Part shown: positions 1 through 7,020 of the stretch, piece after piece
How positions within the stretch are numbered: position 1 is the first letter of the stretch
Layout: every line of letters begins with the position of its first letter
Assembly (NCBI GenBank): GCA_029245865.1
Contig: JAQWOM010000037.1
Location: 29,655-93,654 of the forward strand
Source: Planctomycetota bacterium
Lineage (GTDB): Bacteria > Planctomycetota > B15-G4
Direction of reading: 5' to 3'
DNA: 64,000 bases
Notes under the pieces: generated by a model
Databases searched by the model: none
Told to the model about the DNA's origin: nothing
The model's input: the letters and a program-made list of their open reading frames with translations, nothing else
Made by a program: the position numbers and the translations under genes

Positions 1-733
1 GGTGTGCACAAAGCGCTTCGACACTCGGCGTGTGGCGCAGATCTAAGCCAAAGACCGCCAATCGATCTTGCCACTCTCCGAAGTCAGGTTCCCGGGCGTA
101 CCGAGCCGCAGCATCACGAGGAAAACGCGTGGTGACGATCAACCGCGCCCCCGCACGAAGCAGCTTGATACCGACCTGGTATCCGATCTTGACGCGCCCG
201 CCCGTGAGCAATGCAACTCGCCCAGTCATGTCTGAGCTTTGCGTGCGCTTGGACCAATTGAACGCCGCGCATTTCGGGCACAAGGCATCGTAAAAATCAT
301 GCACATCATGAAAGCTGGATTTGCAGACATAGCAGCTGCGCGCATCCAGCAATCTCTCAGAAACCTGCTTCTGCCCTTCCGCGAGACCTGGCTGCTGAGG
401 GCCATCGCCACGCACCTCTGGCGTCGGGTAGACGAGCGACAGGCGTTGCGTTCGAATGCCAGTCCGGTCAAGCACAGATTCATCAGATTGGCGTCGAGCA
501 TCGAGAGCCTTCCGCTTACGCGCCTTCCTGTAGATTGAACGCTCTAATGGATCCGGACGAATCAACTGCCCACAGGCCCGAAGCAGGCGATCGCGAAACC
601 CAGAAGAAAGCCCCGCGAGGCGCGACCGATCCGCGACCAATTCCTCCAGCCACTCAAGCACCTCGGACTGTTCTTGGAGATCAGCAGAGTCTGACGAGTC
701 GGGTGAGGGCGATGACGAAGAAGAGGACGGCAC
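1..733 (-). CDS. SDR-family NAD(P)-dependent oxidoreductase with N-terminal zinc ribbon (3' end beyond window)
   Basis: The frame is open on the minus strand from an upstream stop at 800-802 to the window edge, so the gene is truncated at its C-terminus. No ATG precedes the conserved part; GTG at 733 is the most likely start, without a clear Shine-Dalgarno. A low-complexity Ser/Pro/Asp N-terminus is followed by a four-cysteine motif (CYVC at 134-137, CPKC at 152-155), then a Rossmann nucleotide-binding start (VALLTGGRVKIGYQ, about 173-186) typical of short-chain dehydrogenases. I recognise this zinc-ribbon plus SDR arrangement from a family of uncharacterised bacterial proteins; the substrate is unknown. 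It is the last gene before a minus-strand flippase gene, with a gap of about 140 bp. Confidence 0.75.
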   Translation of the reverse strand, partial: MPSSSSSSPSPDSSDSADLQEQSEVLEWLEELVADRSRLAGLSSGFRDRLLRACGQLIRPDPLERSIYRKARKRKALDARRQSDESVLDRTGIRTQRLSLVYPTPEVRGDGPQQPGLAEGQKQVSERLLDARSCYVCKSSFHDVHDFYDALCPKCAAFNWSKRTQSSDMTGRVALLTGGRVKIGYQVGIKLLRAGARLIVTTRFPRDAAARYAREPDFGEWQDRLAVFGLDLRHTPSVEALCAH

Positions 734-870
734 GGTGAAGAATCTCGCGACACAAGAAGGGCAGCGCAGTCTACGGAAGTACTCGCCGCTCGTCTCGCTT
801 CAGGTCACAACCACCTCTCAGCGAGCGTTGAGAGCGCTCTCTTTTGCTCACGGGACCATACGCAAAGTAT

Positions 871-2025
871 TCAGGCAGGCCGGTCAGGCAAAGACGCTCC
901 CCGAGCAGCGAGAGCCGCGGATTCCTCAGAGAGATCTTGAGGAGCCCGGCCAATCTGCGTGAGAAACATCAAGTAGAACAAGACAGGTCCGCCGATCAGC
1001 ACGATGGCAACGTGAATCGCTGTGATTCCTGCCAAGGCGGCGCTTGCCGAGACGCCGAGTGCATACACAAGACATGCCTTTCCAAAGTAATGAAATGCGC
1101 CGATTCCACCAGGCGTAGGAAACAACATTCCAATTGTTGTGAACGTGTAAACAAGAAACACCGAGCGCATCGAGAGCTGGTCCAAGCCGAAAGCCACACA
1201 GCCACGTTCAAATGTGAACAGCCAACAAACCCAGATGAGCAGTGACAGGATCAGTGCGATCAATGCCTGGCTGGGCTTCGAACGTAGTACCAAGATGCCG
1301 GCCGAAAAATCTGCCAAAGCAGACTCTAAACGTGCTCGCCATTTGACCGGCAGTCGGTTCAGCAGCGGGCTCATCCAACGTCGCGTCGTGGTCGGACGCA
1401 ATGCAAAGAGCACCAAAATCACTGCAACAGCTGTAATGCCTGCCATGAGAGTGAGTGCCGCCGTTCGCATATCTGCGAGATCTACAGAAAATCCGCCGCT
1501 CGCGGCTCCAAGCTGCTGAGCCTCTTTTGCCAATCCGGCAGACAGTTGATTGGCTTCTGCAGAAGTGAAGACAAACAGGCTCACAAGCACGAGCACTGCA
1601 AGCATGAAAACGTCTATCAAACGTTCAATGAGCACTGTTGCGGCAATGAGAGCCACAGGAATCCGCGTTCGACGGTTCAGATAAACGACACGCACAACCT
1701 CGCCTACGCGCGGCAGCACCGCATTGACAGCGTAGCCGAGGGCTGCAGCCGCTGTCGTGAAGTGCACGGAAACAGGAACACCCAAGAGGCACCTTTGGCG
1801 AATTCCGCGAATCACTACGGCCAACCCTGTGAGACCTAGCAACTCGAGAAGCGGGGCCACTCGAACGTCGAGAAAGACGCGCTTCATTTCCTCCACATTC
1901 ACATCGCTATCGCGAAATGTCAGATAGAGGAAGCCGCCACCCAGGCCAAGGCCTAGTACGACGCGCAACAACTTACCTAGAAAGCTGCTCTTCTTTGGGG
2001 CGAGAGTGTCTGAATCGTCCGTCAT
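871..2025 (-). CDS. YbhN/UPF0104-like integral membrane protein (lysylphosphatidylglycerol synthetase transmembrane / flippase domain)
   Basis: A 384-residue polytopic inner-membrane protein with about eight hydrophobic segments. The conserved stretch GYAVNAVLPRVGEVVRVVYL (near residues 90-110) is the signature of the UPF0104/AglD/YbhN family, which is related to the flippase half of MprF. The family is implicated in lipid or glycolipid translocation, but the substrate here is not evident and no MprF synthetase domain is present. The ATG at 2025 is chosen over a longer frame because a good Shine-Dalgarno (GAGGAAG) lies just upstream. The gene is transcribed divergently from the selenoprotein gene at 2208, leaving 182 bp for both promoters. 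Confidence 0.8.
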   Translation of the reverse strand: MTDDSDTLAPKKSSFLGKLLRVVLGLGLGGGFLYLTFRDSDVNVEEMKRVFLDVRVAPLLELLGLTGLAVVIRGIRQRCLLGVPVSVHFTTAAAALGYAVNAVLPRVGEVVRVVYLNRRTRIPVALIAATVLIERLIDVFMLAVLVLVSLFVFTSAEANQLSAGLAKEAQQLGAASGGFSVDLADMRTAALTLMAGITAVAVILVLFALRPTTTRRWMSPLLNRLPVKWRARLESALADFSAGILVLRSKPSQALIALILSLLIWVCWLFTFERGCVAFGLDQLSMRSVFLVYTFTTIGMLFPTPGGIGAFHYFGKACLVYALGVSASAALAGITAIHVAIVLIGGPVLFYLMFLTQIGRAPQDLSEESAALAARGASLPDRPA

Positions 2026-2207
2026 GTGCTTCCTCGATTGAGCCGAATCTCGCCGAACGGTGCGAAGTACCAACCCGAAAGATCATCTCATTCTGAGCGA
2101 GGAAGCAAGCGGAAGTCTTTTGCAGCCAGACGCTTTCTTCATGGTAGACAAGCCTTCACTGAAATTTAGACAACTCGATCGTACGCACGATTTAGGATAA
2201 TCACACC

Positions 2208-2459
2208 ATGGACATTCGCATCCAGTACTGCCACTCCTGAGGCTTCCTTGCCAGGGCGACGAGTTACGCCGCCCAACTCCAGCAAGCATTGGGAACTTCG
2301 GTCGAACTTGAACTGGTTCATAAACGAGGACTGTTCCGTGTCCTTGTGAATGGCCAAACCGCCTTTATTCGTAAGGGTGGCCTGATCGCGAAGCTTCTCG
2401 GTAAACCATGGCCAACGCCAGACGAACTACTCGCAGCCGTAAAAGCTGCGAATCCATAG
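2208..2459 (+). CDS. SelW/SelT/SelH (Rdx)-family selenoprotein with CxxU motif encoded through in-frame TGA
   Basis: Reading from ATG 2208 with TGA (2238-2240) as selenocysteine gives an 83-residue thioredoxin-like protein. It begins MDIRIQYCHSU and ends at TAG 2457-2459. The CxxU at residues 8-11 sits where Rdx proteins carry CxxC or CxxU after the first beta strand. Downstream, the alternating FRVLVNGQTAFIRKGGL and PTPDELLAAVKAA match the Rdx core and last helix in order and spacing. AGGA lies about 10 bases before ATG. A hairpin suited to a bacterial SECIS follows the TGA. The likely role is a redox protein, possibly glutathione- or thioredoxin-linked. The next gene is convergent (stop at 2495). 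Alternatives are a point-mutated Cys pseudogene or a sequencing error, but the TGA sits exactly at the redox position and the rest of the frame is intact. Confidence 0.85.
2238..2280 (+). promoter_or_regulatory. Candidate bacterial SECIS element for UGA recoding
   Basis: Directly after the TGA, bases 2255-2258 (GGCG) can pair with 2267-2270 (CGCC), closing an 8-base loop ACGAGTTA. An alternative pairing of GGGCG 2254-2258 with CGCCC 2270-2274 is also possible. The loop starts 18 bases after the UGA, inside the spacing range accepted for bacterial SECIS elements. It carries a G near its start and a GU pair of bases. This is a hand fold, not a computed one. Confidence 0.55.
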
Positions 2460-2494
2460 TCGGCTCTGCCTGCAAGCCAGGCGGCCTGGGTGCC

Positions 2495-3553
2495 TCAACG
2501 AAGAAAGAACCCGTGCTTCAGCGGGTCCTCTGGATCGACAAAAAACTCATGGCGACCGGTCAAAAAAGCCGAGCCCGTGACGCGAGGCACGATTCCTTTC
2601 AAGCCACCGACATCGACCGCCTTCGTGGCACACACCTCAAATGATGTGCCGATGAGACTCTGGATCACGACGGACTCGCCGAGCGCGAGTTCATCTCGAG
2701 CAACGAGACATGCCGCACGGCCTGAGACGCCAGTTCCAGTTGGGGATCGATCCAGTTCGCCATCGGCAAACACGCAGACATTCCGCGAGTGAACGCCGTT
2801 TTCTGCGGGCTGATAAAAGATCGTGCCGTACAAGAAACCCAGGTCTGGATCACCTTCCGGATGAACGATCTCGCAGTTCCTTATTACAGCCTGCTTAACA
2901 CGGCGACCCAGATCGACAATCTGCGCAAACCGAGACGGCTCGAGTTCGAGCCCCACGGTTCGAGCATCGACATAAGCGTAGAAGGCCCCTCCATACCCAA
3001 TGTCGCAGGTCACGGGTTGGCGACCCGACGAACCGAGACCCTCAACTTGTGCAACATGATCACGCTTGAGAAGAAAGGAGGGAACATTGTCGAAGGCGAC
3101 CCTGGCCACACGCCCCTTTTCGCGGATCGCGCTTGCCGTCACCCTCCCTGCCGGCGTATCGATCCGGACAACGGGTCGGTCCCCGGAAAGATCCAGAAGA
3201 CCTGTATCGAGACACACCGTGACCAAGCCAACAATGCCGTGCCCGCACATCGTGCTGTAGCCTTCGTTGTGAAGGAAAAGAACCCCAAGGTGACCATCTT
3301 CAGTCACTGCTTCTGTGGGCAAGCAACCGTACATATCAGCGTGCCCGCGAGGCTCCCACATGAGAACACGGCGCATCTCTTCTGAATGCCGCTGCATCCA
3401 GGATCGCTTGGCGAGCATTGTGTCGCCCGGCGGCTCAGGAATGCCTGACATGATGACCCGAAGCGGCTCACCAGCCGCATGAACATCGAGAGTCTGGATA
3501 CGGCCCCAGTCACCTGGTGGATTGAACTCACAAGCCTTGCCGAGCGCAGTCAT
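2495..3553 (-). CDS. Proline racemase-family enzyme, probably trans-3-hydroxy-L-proline dehydratase
   Basis: A 352-residue cytoplasmic enzyme of the proline racemase fold. The first catalytic position is Cys103 in TMCGHG. The second, in DRSPTGTG, is Thr272 rather than Cys. In this family Cys/Cys marks proline racemase or 4-hydroxyproline epimerase, while Cys/Thr marks trans-3-hydroxy-L-proline dehydratase (EC 4.2.1.77), which forms delta1-pyrroline-2-carboxylate. Other family marks are GEPLRV near residue 28 and NEGYSTMCGHG. The reductase that normally completes the pathway is not adjacent. ATG 3553 is the only reasonable start. The gene lies 64 bp downstream of the peroxiredoxin gene on the same strand and converges with the selenoprotein gene. 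Confidence 0.82.
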   Translation of the reverse strand: MTALGKACEFNPPGDWGRIQTLDVHAAGEPLRVIMSGIPEPPGDTMLAKRSWMQRHSEEMRRVLMWEPRGHADMYGCLPTEAVTEDGHLGVLFLHNEGYSTMCGHGIVGLVTVCLDTGLLDLSGDRPVVRIDTPAGRVTASAIREKGRVARVAFDNVPSFLLKRDHVAQVEGLGSSGRQPVTCDIGYGGAFYAYVDARTVGLELEPSRFAQIVDLGRRVKQAVIRNCEIVHPEGDPDLGFLYGTIFYQPAENGVHSRNVCVFADGELDRSPTGTGVSGRAACLVARDELALGESVVIQSLIGTSFEVCATKAVDVGGLKGIVPRVTGSAFLTGRHEFFVDPEDPLKHGFFLR

Positions 3554-3616
3554 GTGGGCCCCATCAGCAAACGCATCAGATCGAGAGCGGCATGCAGGCT
3601 AATTCCCCGTGCAACT

Positions 3617-4252
3617 TTAGCGGTCAGGCTGCGGCGTCACTCGCAAGTAGGGCTTAATCGTCTTCCAACCTTTGGGGAATTCTGACTTCGCCTCCTCGTC
3701 GGACATCGTTGGAACGATAATCACGTCGTCTCCATCCTTCCAATTGACCGGGGTGGCGACGCTGTGATTTGCAGTCAGTTGAAGAGAATCGAGCACACGA
3801 AGGATTTCATCGAAGTTCCTTCCCGCTGACGGCGGGTAAGTGATGGTCAGCTTCACTTTCTTGTCGGGACCAATAATGAACACAGAACGCACCGTGAATG
3901 TCTCGGCTGCATTCGGGTGAATCATGTCGTAGAGCTCGGCGACCTTCCTGTCTGGATCCCCTAGCAAAGGAAAGTTTAGCGCGACGCCCTGTGTTTCTTC
4001 GATATCAGTCGCCCATGCTTCGTGATCGGCGACTGTATCTACACTCAGCCCAATCACCTTGCATCCGCGCTTCTCGAACTCAGGCTTGAGCTTTGCGACA
4101 GCTCCTAGTTCGGTGGTGCAGACCGGAGTGAAATCTTTCGGGTGAGAAAACAGCACACCCCAACTACCACCCAGCCATTCGTGAAAACTGATCAGCCCAT
4201 CTGTGCTGTTGGAAGTGAAGTCGGGCGCTGTGTCCCCCAGTCGAATGGCCAT
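3617..4252 (-). CDS. 1-Cys peroxiredoxin, Prx6 subfamily
   Basis: A 211-residue thiol peroxidase that reduces H2O2 and organic hydroperoxides. The peroxidatic site is HPKDFTPVCTTE with Cys45, as in the Prx6 group, and the C-terminal extension after residue 160 (VATPVNWKDGDDVIIVP) is also typical of Prx6. No second resolving cysteine motif is seen. ATG 4252 is chosen over an upstream extension because AAGGAG stands six bases before it and the family length fits. It is probably read with the dehydratase downstream, although the 64 bp gap allows separate transcription. The product is distinct from the 2-Cys peroxiredoxin at 51838. Confidence 0.93.
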   Translation of the reverse strand: MAIRLGDTAPDFTSNSTDGLISFHEWLGGSWGVLFSHPKDFTPVCTTELGAVAKLKPEFEKRGCKVIGLSVDTVADHEAWATDIEETQGVALNFPLLGDPDRKVAELYDMIHPNAAETFTVRSVFIIGPDKKVKLTITYPPSAGRNFDEILRVLDSLQLTANHSVATPVNWKDGDDVIIVPTMSDEEAKSEFPKGWKTIKPYLRVTPQPDR

Positions 4253-4364
4253 CGATGGCTCCTTGAGATCTGTATGCGGTGGTGAGCTTGGCAAGAGAGC
4301 GGCATTTGAATCGGCCCCCGTCGAACACAGACTGTATCCAATCCGCAATGACGGCGGCGCTTCC

Positions 4365-4805
4365 CTACTGCCAGCCCATCGGGTCATAACCTTTGTCACG
4401 AAGGCACTGCTCGACAAAGCGCTTGAAGACGGGATCCGGCTCCGCCCCCGCCCAGAGCCCGCGTACGACTCCAATGGCCGCTCCGGCCGCCGCTCCCGTT
4501 CCTGCACCTCGGCCAATCCCACCGCCCGAGAACGCACCTGCAGCAGCCCCTCCTGCAGCGCCAGCCGTCGCCCCCTTGGCGCCTTCAGTCAAGGCCTTGT
4601 TGTCCTTTCCGTATTGCGCCACTTGGCTCTTCGCGAACTCGAAACACGCGTCGATATCTTCTTGTGCTCGGTCCCCTCCGACCTGATTCCAATAGGCATT
4701 CGGATAGAGCGCCGGCCGCTTGTGAGACGCACACCCGGCCACAACAAGAAGTAGCGCGAAAGGAATCAAAACACATGGCGAGAAAGAGGCTGGCCTCTGA
4801 TGCAT
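4365..4805 (-). CDS. Glycine-zipper lipoprotein
   Basis: A 146-residue exported lipoprotein: a hydrophobic signal (residues 9-25) ends in the lipobox VAGC with Cys near 25. After a short soluble part comes a long Gly/Ala stretch (about 75-120, GAAGGAAAGAFSGGGIGRGA) of the glycine-zipper kind found in outer-membrane-associated lipoproteins. The tail carries two cysteines or Cys/Trp-rich residues (VEQCLRDKGYDPMGW). ATG 4805 is preceded by TTGGAG at suitable spacing; the longer frame would run into the channel gene. It lies 20 bp downstream of the K+ channel gene and may be co-transcribed. Its role is unknown beyond probable envelope structure. Confidence 0.8.
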   Translation of the reverse strand: MHQRPASFSPCVLIPFALLLVVAGCASHKRPALYPNAYWNQVGGDRAQEDIDACFEFAKSQVAQYGKDNKALTEGAKGATAGAAGGAAAGAFSGGGIGRGAGTGAAAGAAIGVVRGLWAGAEPDPVFKRFVEQCLRDKGYDPMGWQ

Positions 4806-4824
4806 GACACTCTCCAAGAAACCA

Positions 4825-5514
4825 CTAGTCATCTTCCATGCCGCCTGACAAGTCGCGCTCACGCTCAGAATCGTCTTCTCGCGGGCCGAGTGAAACCAGC
4901 CGGGCCACCAAGATGGCAATGAAGAACGCGCCAGCGAATGCTTCGATGACCGTGAGCATCTTCGCGAAGCCATTCACTGGCACGATGTCGCCATAGCCCA
5001 CGCTCAGAATCGTCACGAGACTGAAGTACAGCATATCGAGCGTACCGCGTCCTTCGGAGGGCACGATGGAATTGGGCGTGCTGTACCCAGTCGGGTCAAT
5101 CCGCCAAACAGTGACGTGAATAAATGCGAAAGTCATTGCTGCCAACAAATACACCGCCATGGCAACCACAATCCGATCCCGCATGGAGATACGGGGGCTC
5201 ATGACCCTTCGGAGCAATTGGTAGATCGCGTAGAAGCAGAAAATAATCACGCCAACCAGGCGTCCTGCCCACAGAGGCTCTCCCCAAAACAAGATCAGCG
5301 ACGGAGCAAGAAGCAAGGAGGCGAAGATGCGCTGGCCACGCGTGTCGGCAGCCGACCAAACTGCAGCGAGCAACACCAGCGTCGTGCAAACCCCCGAGAG
5401 GACTCTTCCAAAGGGCTCACGCAGCAATTCAGCAAACGGGTAGGCGAGGATCAGCACGATCAGCGCCACGAGCAATTGCACGCTCCTTGACTTCAAAAGT
5501 GGCGTTGCCTGCAT
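4825..5514 (-). CDS. Ion-channel-domain protein with potassium selectivity filter
   Basis: A 229-residue inner-membrane protein with about six hydrophobic segments (roughly 10-30, 38-55, 64-80, 86-102, 116-135 and 187-207). Between the last two lies the pore helix and the filter SVGYGD (171-176), the canonical K+ selectivity signature. No Arg-rich S4 voltage sensor and no RCK/TrkA-N domain are seen, so this is a small pore-only channel with four preceding membrane segments. The C-terminus is short and highly charged (EDDSERERD). ATG 5514 is the natural start. It is probably the first gene of a two-gene unit with the lipoprotein, and is divergent from the efflux operon at 5688. Confidence 0.85.
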   Translation of the reverse strand: MQATPLLKSRSVQLLVALIVLILAYPFAELLREPFGRVLSGVCTTLVLLAAVWSAADTRGQRIFASLLLAPSLILFWGEPLWAGRLVGVIIFCFYAIYQLLRRVMSPRISMRDRIVVAMAVYLLAAMTFAFIHVTVWRIDPTGYSTPNSIVPSEGRGTLDMLYFSLVTILSVGYGDIVPVNGFAKMLTVIEAFAGAFFIAILVARLVSLGPREDDSERERDLSGGMEDD

Positions 5515-5687
5515 GACGAAATCCTATTCTCACGTCTCACGACTTCAAGAAATCAGAGCCTAGCGGTTCTTTGATGCTAGATCGACTGCGCGCCCACTTG
5601 CACGCGCCACTCCCTCTCTAGGCATTCCTGCCGGGCGCTGGCTCAACGCGAGGCTCTCTCCTAGAATGTTCGGTTCAAGGAGCTTCT

Positions 5688-7019
5688 ATGAACGCACAAC
5701 TCATAACCCACGCCGCTCTTCTGTCTTCTCTGCTCGCGCTCAGCGGGTGCTCGAAAGACGGCAAAGAAAGCGACGCCCCGAAAGCAGCTACGCTTCCTCC
5801 AGTTCCCGTCATTGTGACGGAGGTACAGAGAGAAAACGTGCCGATCGTTCGCGAGTTTGTCGCTCGTACCGAAGCATCAGCAACAGTCACCGTGGAAGCC
5901 CGAGTCCAAGCTGTCCTGGAAGCCATGGAGTTTGAGGAAGGTAAGCCAGTCGAGGCAGGAGAAGTTCTCTATCGTCTCGACCCCGCGACCTACAAGGCCA
6001 ATCTGGCCGCAGCAGAAGCTGGACTTGCCAAGGCAAAGGCTGATCAGAAACTTGCCGAAGAACAAGTTTCTGTACGCGCTGCAGAAGCTGCCGTAATTAT
6101 TGCGCAAGCCCGGCTCGAAAAGACCAAGCAAGATGTTGCACGCTTCCGGCCGCTTGCCGAGCAAGATGCCGTGCCACAACAGGATCTCGACACTGCAATC
6201 TCAGCGCAGGAAGTCGCAGAAGCCGAACTGGATGCGCAGCAAGCAAATCTCGAGAACTCCCGGATTCAAGAAACCGTTGGCGTCCTTCAAACACGTGCTC
6301 TGGTTGAGGCGGCTGCAGCGGCTGTCGCACTGGCGCAACTCGAAGTCGGTTATTGCCTCATCAAGAGCCCCATCGACGGCTTGATCGGGCGCACCATGGT
6401 GGACGTGGGCAATCTTGTCGGGCGAAGCGGGAACACAGACCTCGTCACGGTGTCTAGCATCGACCCCATGCGCGCGACGCTGTCTATCAGCGAAGCCGAG
6501 TTCATCCACTTCCAAGAGGAAGATCGAAAGAGACAAAACGACCCAAATGGCACGCACGAAGAGGCCGCTACCCCCGTAGAACTCTTGCTCGCAGATGACA
6601 GCGTGTATGGGCACAAGGGTGAAGTCATCATGGCCGAGCGCGCCGTCGCAATCGAAACCGGCACACTTCAGCTTGTGGCCGAATTTCCCAATCCAGACGG
6701 CTTCCTCCGCCCGGGCCAGTTCGGTCGAGTTCGTGCCACCGTGGGTGAAAGGAATGAAGCCATCCTCGTTCCGCAACGGGCAGTCATGGAGCAACAAAGC
6801 GCCAAGGTTGTCTACATCTTGCTCGACGACAACACGGTTGCCCTGAGAAGCGTGCAAGTTGGAGAACGATACAAGAGCGACTTTGTCGTCTTGGCCGGGC
6901 TTCAAGGAGATGAGCGCGTGATCGTCGAAGGACAAATCAAAGTTCGACCCGGGATGACCGTGGCACCAATAGACAAGCCAGCACTTAACAATCCCACCGC
7001 AGCACCGGAAGGGCGCTAA
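5688..7019 (+). CDS. RND efflux periplasmic adaptor lipoprotein (AcrA/MexA-like)
   Basis: A 443-residue membrane fusion protein linking an inner-membrane RND pump to an outer-membrane channel. The signal peptide ends in the lipobox LLALSGC (Cys21). The biotinyl-lipoyl-like halves (VTVEARVQAVLEAMEFEEGKPV near 67-88 and LIKSPIDGLIGRTMVDVGNL near 223-242) flank a long Ala/Glu/Gln-rich alpha-hairpin (about 100-205), followed by beta-barrel and membrane-proximal domains. AAGGAG precedes ATG 5688. The stop at 7017-7019 is one base before the pump gene's TTG start, so translation is likely coupled. No regulator gene is adjacent. Confidence 0.93.
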   Translation: MNAQLITHAALLSSLLALSGCSKDGKESDAPKAATLPPVPVIVTEVQRENVPIVREFVARTEASATVTVEARVQAVLEAMEFEEGKPVEAGEVLYRLDPATYKANLAAAEAGLAKAKADQKLAEEQVSVRAAEAAVIIAQARLEKTKQDVARFRPLAEQDAVPQQDLDTAISAQEVAEAELDAQQANLENSRIQETVGVLQTRALVEAAAAAVALAQLEVGYCLIKSPIDGLIGRTMVDVGNLVGRSGNTDLVTVSSIDPMRATLSISEAEFIHFQEEDRKRQNDPNGTHEEAATPVELLLADDSVYGHKGEVIMAERAVAIETGTLQLVAEFPNPDGFLRPGQFGRVRATVGERNEAILVPQRAVMEQQSAKVVYILLDDNTVALRSVQVGERYKSDFVVLAGLQGDERVIVEGQIKVRPGMTVAPIDKPALNNPTAAPEGR

Positions 7020-7020
7020 C

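Noticed and set aside
2238-2240. TGA as a nonsense mutation or sequencing error in a small thioredoxin-like gene
   Set aside because: It falls exactly on the redox residue of the Rdx motif, the frame is otherwise intact on both sides, and a suitable hairpin follows, so selenocysteine is the better reading.
2083-2357. Two overlapping minus-strand frames
   Set aside because: They lie opposite the selenoprotein gene and the divergent promoter region and show no protein-like pattern.
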